This document shows, in pieces, positions 46,554-54,992 of a DNA stretch of 64,000 nucleotides. Position numbers and translations under genes: made by a program. Each line of letters starts with the position of its first letter. The first letter of the stretch is position 1. The stretch spans positions 2,294,001 to 2,358,000 of the forward strand of contig NZ_LT960611.1 of NCBI RefSeq assembly GCF_900233005.1, written 5' to 3'. The notes under the pieces were generated by a model. That model was not told the DNA's origin. It did not search any database and worked only from the letters and a program-made list of their open reading frames with translations. Source of the DNA: Vibrio tapetis subsp. tapetis. Lineage in GTDB: Bacteria; Pseudomonadota; Gammaproteobacteria; Enterobacterales; Vibrionaceae.

Positions 46554-46997
46554 TTAGAAAATGGATTTCTTACGAGCAAACTGCAAAGTGGAAAATTCAT
46601 CCATTTGTTGCTGCTCTTGCTTATCAAGTTTTCGCTGTTTCTCTGACGCTTTTTTTTCCAGCATCCATTCGTATGAGCGCCTTTGTTTACGCGTGCTCAT
46701 CCAATGCTCTTGGCAATTTTCTACCTGAGATTTAAAATGGTCTTCCGCTGATTTTTGTTTAGTTAAGGTTTCATCTAACTGGGTCAAAAATCGATTTAAG
46801 TGACCATACTGACTGGCAGTGAGTCCTTGCTTACCTCGATCGACCAGTTGATTACAATAATCGAGTCGGTATTGCTCTATTTGTTGGATCTGTAGGTAAT
46901 AACCATCAAGCTCACTGCGAGCCTTGTTTAGAGCCAACACCGCTTGTGATTCATTGTCTTTTGCCTGATCGAGTAAAAAATCTAACGCATTATCCAT
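46554..46997 (-). CDS. fliJ: Flagellar export chaperone FliJ
   Basis: FliJ is a coiled-coil stalk protein of the export ATPase. The 147-residue product is almost entirely helical and charged (MDNALDFLLDQAKDNESQAV..., SYEWMLEKKASEKQRKLDKQEQQQMDEF). It is 13 bp after fliI and the last gene of the fliEFGHIJ group; a 133-bp gap with a sigma-54 element follows. Confidence 0.93.
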   Translation of the reverse strand: MDNALDFLLDQAKDNESQAVLALNKARSELDGYYLQIQQIEQYRLDYCNQLVDRGKQGLTASQYGHLNRFLTQLDETLTKQKSAEDHFKSQVENCQEHWMSTRKQRRSYEWMLEKKASEKQRKLDKQEQQQMDEFSTLQFARKKSIF

Positions 46998-47010
46998 CGT
47001 TTATTACCCC

Positions 47011-48333
47011 TTAAGATGGCTGTAATATACTCTTGAGCATATTGATACACATATCGTACGGTACAGCATCTTTCATGCCTTGTTGGGTAAACATGTCTAG
47101 CTTCGGTTTCAGTGTGAAGGCTGCATCAATCGCGGGATCGGTGCCCGGTTTGTACGCGCCTATAGACACCAAATCTTGGTTTTTTCGACATAAAGACAGA
47201 ACCTGACGAACGGCTTTTGACATCAGCATATGTTCATCGGTGGTGATTTGAGGCATAACACGACTGACTGATTTTTCAACATCAATCGCAGGGTAATGCC
47301 CCGCATCCGCCATTTCTCGAGACAGGACTATGTGGCCATCTAAAATGGCTCTTGATGCATCAGCGATGGGATCTTGAAGATCATCGCCTTCGGTTAACAC
47401 CGTGAAAAAAGCGGTAATAGAGCCTTGATCTTCACTGCCATTGCCTGCCCTTTCTACCAATGCGGGTAGCTTAGCAAATACCGATGGCGGATAGCCTTTG
47501 GTTGCCGGTGGCTCGCCAACCGATAACGCGATTTCACGTTGAGCTTGAGCAAAGCGGGTTAATGAATCCATCAACAATAGAACATCAAGCCCTTGGTCTC
47601 GAAAATACTCCGCAATAGTTAACGCCGTTTGGCAGCCTTTTAAACGCATCAGAGGTGATGAATCAGCGGGAGCAGCCACCACGACAGAACGTTTTCGACC
47701 TTCGGTTCCTAGTATTTCTTCAATGAATTCTTTTACTTCTCGTCCACGCTCACCGATCAGCCCTACCACCACGACTTGTGCGGTTGTTCCTCGGGTCATC
47801 ATGCCCAAAGTGACCGATTTACCAACACCTGAGCCTGCAAACAAACCGATACGCTGGCCTTTACCCACAGTCAGCAACCCATTTACGGCCTTTAACCCCA
47901 CGTCGAGTGGTTCAGAAATCGGCTTGCGTGATAAAGGGTTGATCGGATCGGCGTTAAACTTGGCGCGTTTTTCTGTATAGATTTCGCCAAGCCCATCAAT
48001 GGGATTTCCGGTGCCGTCAATAACTCGCCCGAGTAATTCCATGCCAACAGACAAGCCGTTTTCTGTGGTGATCGGCGTCACTTTGGCACCGGGCATCACC
48101 CCTGTCACTTGCTCACTTGGCATTAAATACAGGTTATCGCCTGAAAAGCCGACGACTTCAGCATCCATTTCACCCTGTAAGGTTTCAACCTTACATAAGC
48201 TGCCGATTGGCGCTTTGCATCCCGTCGCTTCAAGTGTCAACCCAACAACTCGCACCAGCTTACCTGAAGCAATAGCACGCGTCGTTAACCCTTGAGTCTG
48301 ATAATTTGATAACCGCTCTTCAAGCGCTAACAT
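47011..48333 (-). CDS. fliI: Flagellar export ATPase FliI
   Basis: FliI (440 residues) resembles the F1-ATPase beta subunit and energises export. It has the P-loop FAGSGVGKS (about residues 165-173), Walker B VLLLMDSLTRFAQAQREI and the type III ATPase signature PPATKGYPPSVFAKLPALVERAG. It overlaps fliH by one base. Confidence 0.96.
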   Translation of the reverse strand: MLALEERLSNYQTQGLTTRAIASGKLVRVVGLTLEATGCKAPIGSLCKVETLQGEMDAEVVGFSGDNLYLMPSEQVTGVMPGAKVTPITTENGLSVGMELLGRVIDGTGNPIDGLGEIYTEKRAKFNADPINPLSRKPISEPLDVGLKAVNGLLTVGKGQRIGLFAGSGVGKSVTLGMMTRGTTAQVVVVGLIGERGREVKEFIEEILGTEGRKRSVVVAAPADSSPLMRLKGCQTALTIAEYFRDQGLDVLLLMDSLTRFAQAQREIALSVGEPPATKGYPPSVFAKLPALVERAGNGSEDQGSITAFFTVLTEGDDLQDPIADASRAILDGHIVLSREMADAGHYPAIDVEKSVSRVMPQITTDEHMLMSKAVRQVLSLCRKNQDLVSIGAYKPGTDPAIDAAFTLKPKLDMFTQQGMKDAVPYDMCINMLKSILQPS

Positions 48334-49133
48334 CAGTCTTGCCCTTGATGGCGGTTAACACCACAAAATGATTGCAGTACGGTTCGAATTCGGTCTTCCA
48401 TTTTATAACTAACGCTCGACTCACCCGCTTCAATATGTACATCCCCACGATTTAATGAAGGTTCGCCAGCCAATGTCCAACTGCGACTTTCGATGTCTTC
48501 TTCACCATGAGCTGAGCGTATAACTTCGATGTCTTCTGGGTGCAGTTTTATGATGATGGCATGACCTGCTATCGGCAAGGCTTCAACACTTTCACGAACG
48601 GTATCGAGAATCACTTGAGGGTTAGTTTGCACTTCAACATGGACCACTTCTTTGGTCAAGGTTAGGACCATTTCAATCAATTGTTTTTCAACTTGAGCAT
48701 TCATAAGCTCAAGAGGCTGGGCAAATTGACTGGCTAGCGCCATAAAATGTTCGACTTGTTGCTGAATGAACTCTTGACCGGCGGTGACACCTTCAGCTTT
48801 ACCTAATGCTAAGCCTTCTTCATGACCGGCAGCCAAACCTTCTTCTTTGCCTTTTTCGAAACCTTGCTTAAAGCCGACTTCTTGACCTTGGGTTAACCCC
48901 TCTTGGTGAGCCGCTTGCTTGATTTGTTCGATTTCTTCTTCGGTTAGATTCACCGGTTCTTCTGGTTCGGGCTCGCTAAAATCAGGCACCCAAGTAGGGT
49001 CGTAATTTAGAGCGGTTTCTTTTGCATTGGGTTGCGCTTGTGAGGTGTAATCTGGCAGGCCCCACTTTTGGGTGGTGTGCTCAACTGAGTCATCTTCAGG
49101 ACGTAAAAAACCGCGTTTTCTCTCTTGAGACAT
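48333..49133 (-). CDS. fliH: Flagellar export regulator FliH
   Basis: FliH binds and inhibits FliI and docks it to FliN. The 266-residue product has an acidic N-terminus and a long glycine-patterned helix (EGLTQGQEVGFKQGFEKGKEEGLAAGHEEGLALGKAEG, seen as repeated GxxxG steps at about residues 75-113). The C-terminal part matches V-ATPase E-type subunits. It is 71 bp after fliG. Confidence 0.93.
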   Translation of the reverse strand: MSQERKRGFLRPEDDSVEHTTQKWGLPDYTSQAQPNAKETALNYDPTWVPDFSEPEPEEPVNLTEEEIEQIKQAAHQEGLTQGQEVGFKQGFEKGKEEGLAAGHEEGLALGKAEGVTAGQEFIQQQVEHFMALASQFAQPLELMNAQVEKQLIEMVLTLTKEVVHVEVQTNPQVILDTVRESVEALPIAGHAIIIKLHPEDIEVIRSAHGEEDIESRSWTLAGEPSLNRGDVHIEAGESSVSYKMEDRIRTVLQSFCGVNRHQGQD

Positions 49134-49204
49134 AATACTACCCAGTTGGTAATAAGCGGCTTACTAAAAAGCCAAGCCGCTATTAAGTTAATAATTTTTG
49201 TTAT

Positions 49205-50251
49205 TTATAAGAACTCGTCCGCACCGCCAGATAACATTAATTCACCGTTATCAGCTAAACGACGAGCGATTGACAAGATCTCTTTCTGTGCCGTTTCTAC
49301 GTCAGCAACACGCACAGGAGGCATGGCTTCGATATCATCACGCATCATGTCAGCAGCACGCTTGGACATGTTTTTGAATATCTTCTCTTGTAAGCCGTCA
49401 TCAGCACCTTTAAGTGCTTTTTGCAGTACATCTTGTGGCACGTCACGCAGCAGCTTTTGAATGCCGTTATCGTCAACTTCAGCCAAGTTCTCAAATACAA
49501 ACATCAGATCTTGAATTTGAGTCGCCATGTCTTCATCTTGCTCTCGGATTTGATCCATCAAGATGCCTTCTACGCTGTTATCCATGAAGTTCATGATTTC
49601 AGCCGCAGCTTTAGTACCACCAATTTTGGCCGCTTGTGCACCAGCTTGACCCGCAAACTGTTTCTCCATGATTTCATTCAACTCAGCCAAGGCTGACGGT
49701 TGAACTTCTTCAAGGTTAGCAATACGCATCATTAAATCTAAGCGCACACGCTCTGGGAACTGAGACAAGATTTCAGCCGATTGATCAGACTCCAAATAAG
49801 ACAATACGATGGTCTGAATTTGGGGGTGCTCATTAATAATAATGCTAGCAACTTGGCGAGGATCCATCCATTTAAGAGAATCCAAACCTTTGGAGCCTGT
49901 ACCCAATAGTATTTGATCAACAAGGTTGTTCGCTTTGTCTTCACCAAGAGCGGCAACAAGCGCATTTCGCATGAAGTCTTCGCTGCCCATACCAATATTG
50001 GTGTACTTTTGAATATCTTCTAAAAAGGCGCGATGTACCACGCTGACTTTGTCTGAATTCAAATCCGCCGCTTTCGCCATCGCACTACCCACACGCTGGA
50101 CCTGCTTCGGCTCTAAGTGACGAATAATACCCGCCGCATCGGCTTCGCTTAGACTCAGCAGCAATATGGCTGCACGCTCTTCTCCGGGAATGCTCGATAC
50201 GTCAATCGCCGGTTGTTCACCACCTTCAGTGGTCGCAATTTCATTAGCCAT
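49205..50251 (-). CDS. fliG: Flagellar motor switch protein FliG
   Basis: FliG transmits stator torque to the rotor. The 348-residue product has the N-terminal FliF-binding domain (ERAAILLLSLSEADAAGIIRHLEPKQVQRVG in parts), the EHPQ motif (IINEHPQIQTIVLSYL, about residue 125) and a C-terminal torque helix with the charged residues in GIQKLLRDVPQDVLQKALKGADDGLQEKIFKNMSKRAADMMRDD. It overlaps fliF by 8 bp. Confidence 0.96.
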   Translation of the reverse strand: MANEIATTEGGEQPAIDVSSIPGEERAAILLLSLSEADAAGIIRHLEPKQVQRVGSAMAKAADLNSDKVSVVHRAFLEDIQKYTNIGMGSEDFMRNALVAALGEDKANNLVDQILLGTGSKGLDSLKWMDPRQVASIIINEHPQIQTIVLSYLESDQSAEILSQFPERVRLDLMMRIANLEEVQPSALAELNEIMEKQFAGQAGAQAAKIGGTKAAAEIMNFMDNSVEGILMDQIREQDEDMATQIQDLMFVFENLAEVDDNGIQKLLRDVPQDVLQKALKGADDGLQEKIFKNMSKRAADMMRDDIEAMPPVRVADVETAQKEILSIARRLADNGELMLSGGADEFL

Positions 50252-51986
50252 CGGTCACCCAATTCTTCACAACTTGTGCCGCGAGTTCTGGTTCATTAGC
50301 AACAAGCGCTCGAACCGCTTTCAGCACGTCTTCGTCTTTATGTAAGTTAGGTAAATCTATACCTGAACCAAATTCAAAGCTATCGGTACCGTCAATATCA
50401 CTACCGATTAAGCTCGTATCTCCGTCGGCACTAAGTGGTAATCCATCTTGGCCAAACTCTCCATCTTCGTCGTCATCGCTATGAGGGTTAAGCAGTTTCT
50501 TCATTGCTGGACGAACAAGGATCAAAATAATGGCAATAATAACAAGCGCACTGGCAAGCCATCTCACCCATTCATTGAAGTTTGGATGATCCCAAATCGG
50601 CACGTCAGCCATGACTTCCATTTCAGGTTCTGCAAACTTCACGCTAAGCACATTGAGTAAATCGCCGCGAGCTTGATTAAAGCCAACCGAGCCAATCAAT
50701 ACCGTGCGTATCGCTTCGATTTCAGATTGTGCCAACGGCTGATAAGTCACTTCGCCCGTTTCTGCGTTAACACTTGGTTTATGCCTAATAGCAACAGAAA
50801 CGGTTTGACGATTAACCACACCGGTTTGCTTACGTTCATGACTGATCGTGGTATCAAGCTCAAAATTACGGGTCGCTTCTTTGTGTACTGAACCTTGCCC
50901 CATTGTGCTGCCATCTTTCATCTGCTTCACATCTTGTGGGATGGATGCATCTGCTGGCGGCTGATTACTCAACGCACCAGGTACACCAGCAACAACATTG
51001 CCGTTGTTGTAATCTTCAAGCGTGTATTCGCTTCGAGTTGCCGGCGTATTCGGATCGAATCGTTTACGCGTTTGTTCTACTGCGCTGAAATCCAGTTCAA
51101 TATCAACTTGCGACGTATAATTACCAAGCCCTAAAATCGGGATCAATACTGAGTCAATTTTTTCTCTTAAAGCTTGTTCTTGTCGGCGCTCTAATTCATG
51201 TTCTTTACGTCTTGCTGTTGCCAATGGATCTTGTGAACCTGAACTCAATAAACGACCATGTTGGTCTGTTACAGTAATTCGAGTTGGCTTCATTCCTGGA
51301 ACCGCGCTCGCTACCATATCAACAATTGAATCAACTTCTTCTTGATCGAGGTTTTTACCTGTCGCTAGCGTCAAAAAAACGGTCGCCGATGCTTCTTGGT
51401 TATGACGTACAAAGACACTTTGTTTTGGTAGTGCCAGTAATACTTGAGCTTTCCGCACCAAACGAATTTGTTCTATCGCTTTGGCAATTTGACGCTCACG
51501 GCTGAGTTTGAGTCTTTCTTGCTCTAAACGCTGAGATACACCAAAACCCATGTCGTTGAGCAAAATGTCGTCACCGGCTTGATCCGGTTGATTCATTCCT
51601 GCACGGGTCATGTTCAATTTGATGGTGCTGTATTCACTGACCGGTACGTGAACGGTATTTCCTTCAAGTTTATATTCTATTTTTTGTTGGTCTAAATAGT
51701 CGAGAACGGGAATGAGCTCTGCGGTTTCATAAGAACCTAGTGGGCGTACTTCTGGTTCTCTTACCCAAAAGAACACCATAACGATTAAAGCAACACAAAT
51801 GGATATAGCAACGACTAATACAACCTGACGAAGCAGGTCGAGATCGCCCATGGCCATATCAAATTTGGATGAACTTTTTTCATCCAAATCAAGATTTTGC
51901 CCTTCAGAATCCAAACCTGATTCCATCGGCATATTGCTACCGCCGTCGGCCACTGCCAGATCTGTTGTATGTTTTTCTTCAGCCAC
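50244..51986 (-). CDS. fliF: Flagellar MS-ring protein FliF
   Basis: FliF builds the membrane MS ring, the base for rotor and export gate. The 580-residue product has two membrane helices (VVLVVAISICVALIVMVFFW, about residues 51-70, and WLASALVIIAIILILVRPAM near 480), periplasmic ring-building domains between them, and a C-terminal FliG-binding peptide (VRALVANEPELAAQVVKNWV). It is 15 bp after fliE. Confidence 0.96.
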   Translation of the reverse strand: MAEEKHTTDLAVADGGSNMPMESGLDSEGQNLDLDEKSSSKFDMAMGDLDLLRQVVLVVAISICVALIVMVFFWVREPEVRPLGSYETAELIPVLDYLDQQKIEYKLEGNTVHVPVSEYSTIKLNMTRAGMNQPDQAGDDILLNDMGFGVSQRLEQERLKLSRERQIAKAIEQIRLVRKAQVLLALPKQSVFVRHNQEASATVFLTLATGKNLDQEEVDSIVDMVASAVPGMKPTRITVTDQHGRLLSSGSQDPLATARRKEHELERRQEQALREKIDSVLIPILGLGNYTSQVDIELDFSAVEQTRKRFDPNTPATRSEYTLEDYNNGNVVAGVPGALSNQPPADASIPQDVKQMKDGSTMGQGSVHKEATRNFELDTTISHERKQTGVVNRQTVSVAIRHKPSVNAETGEVTYQPLAQSEIEAIRTVLIGSVGFNQARGDLLNVLSVKFAEPEMEVMADVPIWDHPNFNEWVRWLASALVIIAIILILVRPAMKKLLNPHSDDDEDGEFGQDGLPLSADGDTSLIGSDIDGTDSFEFGSGIDLPNLHKDEDVLKAVRALVANEPELAAQVVKNWVTDG

Positions 51987-52001
51987 AATCAGTTACTCAC
52001 A

Positions 52002-52313
52002 TTAAACCGGCATGTTCATCAGCTGTTTATAAGCTTCGACTAATTTATTTCGGACTTGAATCGTCGCATCGAATGCCACGCTGGATTTATTACGTGCAAT
52101 CATGACGTCGGATAAAGATACGTTAGGATCACCTTGATCGAAACGAGTCGCCATTTCACCCGATTGCTTTTGCAGTGCATTCACGTTATTCACTGCATTA
52201 TTTAATAGAGCACCAAAGTCAGAGGAGACTTGCTGGCCCGTTGCTGGACGACTGGTGTTGGTCGCCTGTAGCATCATGGCCTGCATTTCTTGATTTAAAC
52301 TGTCAATTTTCAT
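52002..52313 (-). CDS. fliE: Flagellar hook-basal body protein FliE
   Basis: FliE (103 residues) joins the MS ring and export gate to the rod. The C-terminal part (VMIARNKSSVAFDATIQVRNKLVEAYKQLMNMPV, read in two parts) is the conserved rod-junction helix. ATG 52313 follows GGAGAGAG; the frame to 52331 is not needed. It opens the fliEFGHIJ group, with a strong sigma-54 element upstream. Confidence 0.95.
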   Translation of the reverse strand: MKIDSLNQEMQAMMLQATNTSRPATGQQVSSDFGALLNNAVNNVNALQKQSGEMATRFDQGDPNVSLSDVMIARNKSSVAFDATIQVRNKLVEAYKQLMNMPV

Positions 52314-52368
52314 TCTCTCTCCAACAGTCAATTAATTGACCCGCTAACTAAAACTTATTCTTAATGGT

Positions 52369-52384
52369 AGCAATTAACATGCCA
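52369..52384 (-). promoter_or_regulatory. Sigma-54 promoter of fliE operon
   Basis: On the minus strand TGGCATGTTAATTGCT is an almost ideal -24/-12 element (consensus TGGCACGNNNNTTGCW), with GG and GC ten bases apart. The predicted start is near 52359, about 46 bp before fliE. Confidence 0.8.
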
Positions 52385-52413
52385 TCACGCTGGGGCGCTA
52401 AGTATGACTGGGA

Positions 52414-53826
52414 TCAGTTAGGAATATCAATACCTGCATCGCGCATTTTTGCTAACTTGTAACGCAATGTACGTGGGCTGATGCCTAATTTCTCGGCCAT
52501 CTCTTTACGACGGCCGTTGCATTCGATCATGGTCTCTAAAATAATAGCGTATTCTTGCTCTCTCAGTTCAGAACCTAAACCATCATTACTTGAGATTGCT
52601 TTTGCTAAAGGATTATTAGGCTCTGCAATCGGCTTAACACTTGGTGTTGCCACTTCGCCACTTTGGACTACAGACTGTAAGCTGCTCGCATCGTCCCAGT
52701 CGATCCCTTCTAACAAAATGTGTTCTGAGCCAATGTTGTTATGTTCACTTAAGATCAATGCTCGCTGAATGACATTATCCAGTTCTCGTACATTGCCTGG
52801 CCATGGGTAGTGAAGCAATTTATTCAATGCGCCTTCAGAGATACTCGGGACTGGCAAACCCAACTTTTGACAGTTACGCTCAACAAGGTGGATAGCCAAC
52901 GGGCTAATATCCCCTTGTCTTTGGCTTAGTGGCGGCCAAGAGATTGGGAAAACATTCAATCGGTAATACAAATCTTCACGGAAATTACCTTCTGATACGT
53001 ACTTTTTTAGATCTCGATTACTGGTCGCCAAAACTCTGACGTCAAGCTTAATGCTTTTCCGACCACCCAAGCGTTCTACTTCGCGCTCTTGCAATACACG
53101 TAGCAATTTTGCCTGTAAGTTAAGATCCATTTCACTGATTTCATCCAGTAAAATGGTACCACCTTGAGCTTGTTCAAATTTACCAGGACAAGCTTGTACG
53201 GCGCCAGTAAAGGCACCTTTTTCATAACCGAACAATGTGGCTTCTAACATGTTGTCTGGGATTGCCGCGCAGTTAATCGCAACAAAAGGGCCATCTTTAC
53301 GCAGTGAGGCATTGTGGATGTAACGAGACATCACTTCTTTACCGCTTCCGCTCGGGCCAAGCACCATCACGTTGGCGTCAGTTTTAGCGACCTTATCTGC
53401 CAAGGCTAACAATTTAAGACTCTTTTCATCAGCCACGATGGCATCACCGCCGTCGTCACTTTTTACTGGTGCATAGCGGCTCACCATATTGAGCAAAACT
53501 TCAGGTGCAAAAGGTTTCGCCATGTAATCGATGGCACCTTCTTTCATTGCCGCAACAGCATCTTCGATATTCGCATACGCGGTCATTAACAAAACGGGCA
53601 GTTTTGGCCAGTGAAGTTTTATGTTTCGTAACAGCGCAAGGCCACCCATACCGGCCATTTGAACATCCGAAATGACGATATCAACTTCTTGAGATTTTAG
53701 GATGAGCAAAGCTTGCTCAGCACAATCTGCTTCAACCCACTCATAGCCAGCTAAGGCTAGGGTATCAACTAACGCTTCGCGTAGGCCTTCGTCATCTTCT
53801 ACGATTAACACTTTGCTTTGCGCCAT
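52414..53826 (-). CDS. flrC: Sigma-54 response regulator FlrC
   Basis: FlrC activates late flagellar sigma-54 promoters after phosphorylation by FlrB. The 470-residue product has a receiver domain (Asp54 in IVISDVQMAGMGG), an AAA+ domain (Walker A LGPSGSGKE, GAFTGA loop in [14 protein letters not shown], Walker B GGTILLDEISEM) and a Fis-type helix-turn-helix (RKEMAEKLGISPRTLRYKL). ATG 53826 overlaps the flrB stop; the longer frame runs into flrB. Confidence 0.95.
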   Translation of the reverse strand: MAQSKVLIVEDDEGLREALVDTLALAGYEWVEADCAEQALLILKSQEVDIVISDVQMAGMGGLALLRNIKLHWPKLPVLLMTAYANIEDAVAAMKEGAIDYMAKPFAPEVLLNMVSRYAPVKSDDGGDAIVADEKSLKLLALADKVAKTDANVMVLGPSGSGKEVMSRYIHNASLRKDGPFVAINCAAIPDNMLEATLFGYEKGAFTGAVQACPGKFEQAQGGTILLDEISEMDLNLQAKLLRVLQEREVERLGGRKSIKLDVRVLATSNRDLKKYVSEGNFREDLYYRLNVFPISWPPLSQRQGDISPLAIHLVERNCQKLGLPVPSISEGALNKLLHYPWPGNVRELDNVIQRALILSEHNNIGSEHILLEGIDWDDASSLQSVVQSGEVATPSVKPIAEPNNPLAKAISSNDGLGSELREQEYAIILETMIECNGRRKEMAEKLGISPRTLRYKLAKMRDAGIDIPN

Positions 53827-54866
53827 TATTCTTCTCCAGAGTTTTGGTTTGCAAGGGGCAGACAGACGGTAAAACATGCACCGTCTCCCGGCTCTGAAAT
53901 CAGTTCTAAACGCCCTTTATGAGCGCGAGTCACCATTTGTACAACCGCGAGGCCAAGTCCTGTACCTTGAGAGCGTGTGGTAAAAAAGGGTTCCATTATT
54001 TTCTGTTGCAGCTCTGCAGGAACTCCTGGGCCACTGTCTTGTATCGAAATTTTCAATTCGCCAGCCACAACGCGGGCGAACACATCAATCTGTGAATTCT
54101 TACCTGCTATTTGAATCGCATTAATAACCAAATTACTGACCGCGGAAGCAATGGCGTTTGTATTACCCATTAAACACGCGTCGTGATCTTCCACTTCTAA
54201 ACAAAAGTCGATTTGGTTATTTTTAATGGCGGCCTCAACCATAGGTTGAAACTCGTTTATCAGGTCATTGGTTGTAAAAGGTTGAATAACTTTATTATCT
54301 CCCCCCTTAGCAAACAGTAGCATGTCGTTAACTTGCTTTTCCAAATCGCGTAATCTATCGAGCAATTTATTTTGAAATCGTGATCGAGTTGTCGCAGGTA
54401 GGTTAGGCGCACCTAGGTTTGCAGCGTACAGCATAGCGCTAGATAATGGCGTTCTCACTTGGTGAGCCAAAGAAGCTACCATTCGACCCAGTGATGACAG
54501 TCGCTGTAAATCGCCAACTCGAGATTGCAATAAGCGTGTTTCAGTTAAATCGGTGACCAAAATTAACTGACCCGTATTAGAGGCCGAAATGGCCAAGCGT
54601 ACTTTACGGCCATTACGCAACGATATCTCGTGCCCATCATCTTCTTGCGGAGCAAAAGCCGCTTGAATCACTTCAAACCATTTTTGACCAAGAAGCTGGA
54701 CGTCAAGTAATCGTTCTGCTTCAGGGTTGGCTTCACAAATTACCCCTTGCGTATCAAGCAAGATCACACCAGCGGGCATGACGTCTAACACTTGCTTGTA
54801 ACGGGTAACTTGCTCTTCCAAACTACCCAATAGTGGGTTTGAATCTGATTGTTCTGCTGATGACAT
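53826..54866 (-). CDS. flrB: Flagellar sensor histidine kinase FlrB
   Basis: FlrB phosphorylates FlrC. The 346-residue soluble kinase has a PAS domain (about residues 20-110, DVMPAGVILLDTQGVICEANPEA), the phosphoacceptor His135 in SLAHQVRTPLSSAM, and an HATPase domain (NLVINAIQIAG, IQDSGPGVP, GTGLGLAVVQ). I chose ATG 54866 because the longer frame (to 54914) reads through a hairpin. It overlaps flrC, giving a flrBC operon. Confidence 0.94.
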   Translation of the reverse strand: MSSAEQSDSNPLLGSLEEQVTRYKQVLDVMPAGVILLDTQGVICEANPEAERLLDVQLLGQKWFEVIQAAFAPQEDDGHEISLRNGRKVRLAISASNTGQLILVTDLTETRLLQSRVGDLQRLSSLGRMVASLAHQVRTPLSSAMLYAANLGAPNLPATTRSRFQNKLLDRLRDLEKQVNDMLLFAKGGDNKVIQPFTTNDLINEFQPMVEAAIKNNQIDFCLEVEDHDACLMGNTNAIASAVSNLVINAIQIAGKNSQIDVFARVVAGELKISIQDSGPGVPAELQQKIMEPFFTTRSQGTGLGLAVVQMVTRAHKGRLELISEPGDGACFTVCLPLANQNSGEE

Positions 54867-54881
54867 GACCGATTTCCGACT

Positions 54882-54925
54882 AAAAACAACAATAGCCTGG
54901 CATGCACGTAACATGCCAGGCTATT
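54882..54925 (-). terminator. Terminator-like hairpin between flrA and flrB, overlapping a sigma-54 promoter
   Basis: On the minus strand AATAGCCTGGCATG and CATGCCAGGCTATT form a perfect 14-bp stem with a 7-base loop, followed by TGTTGTTTTTA. It lies 67 bp after the flrA stop and would end the flrA transcript. Confidence 0.8.
54903..54918 (-). promoter_or_regulatory. Sigma-54 promoter of flrBC (inside the hairpin)
   Basis: On the minus strand TGGCATGTTACGTGCA has GG (54917-54916) and GC (54905-54904) ten bases apart. It shares its first ten bases with the fliE element. The predicted start is near 54892, about 26 nt before flrB. Confidence 0.65.
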
Positions 54926-54992
54926 TATAATTAATTTACAAAGAGTTACGACAATTCCGTCATAACAATGTGTTAGTCAAATGTTTGACCAT

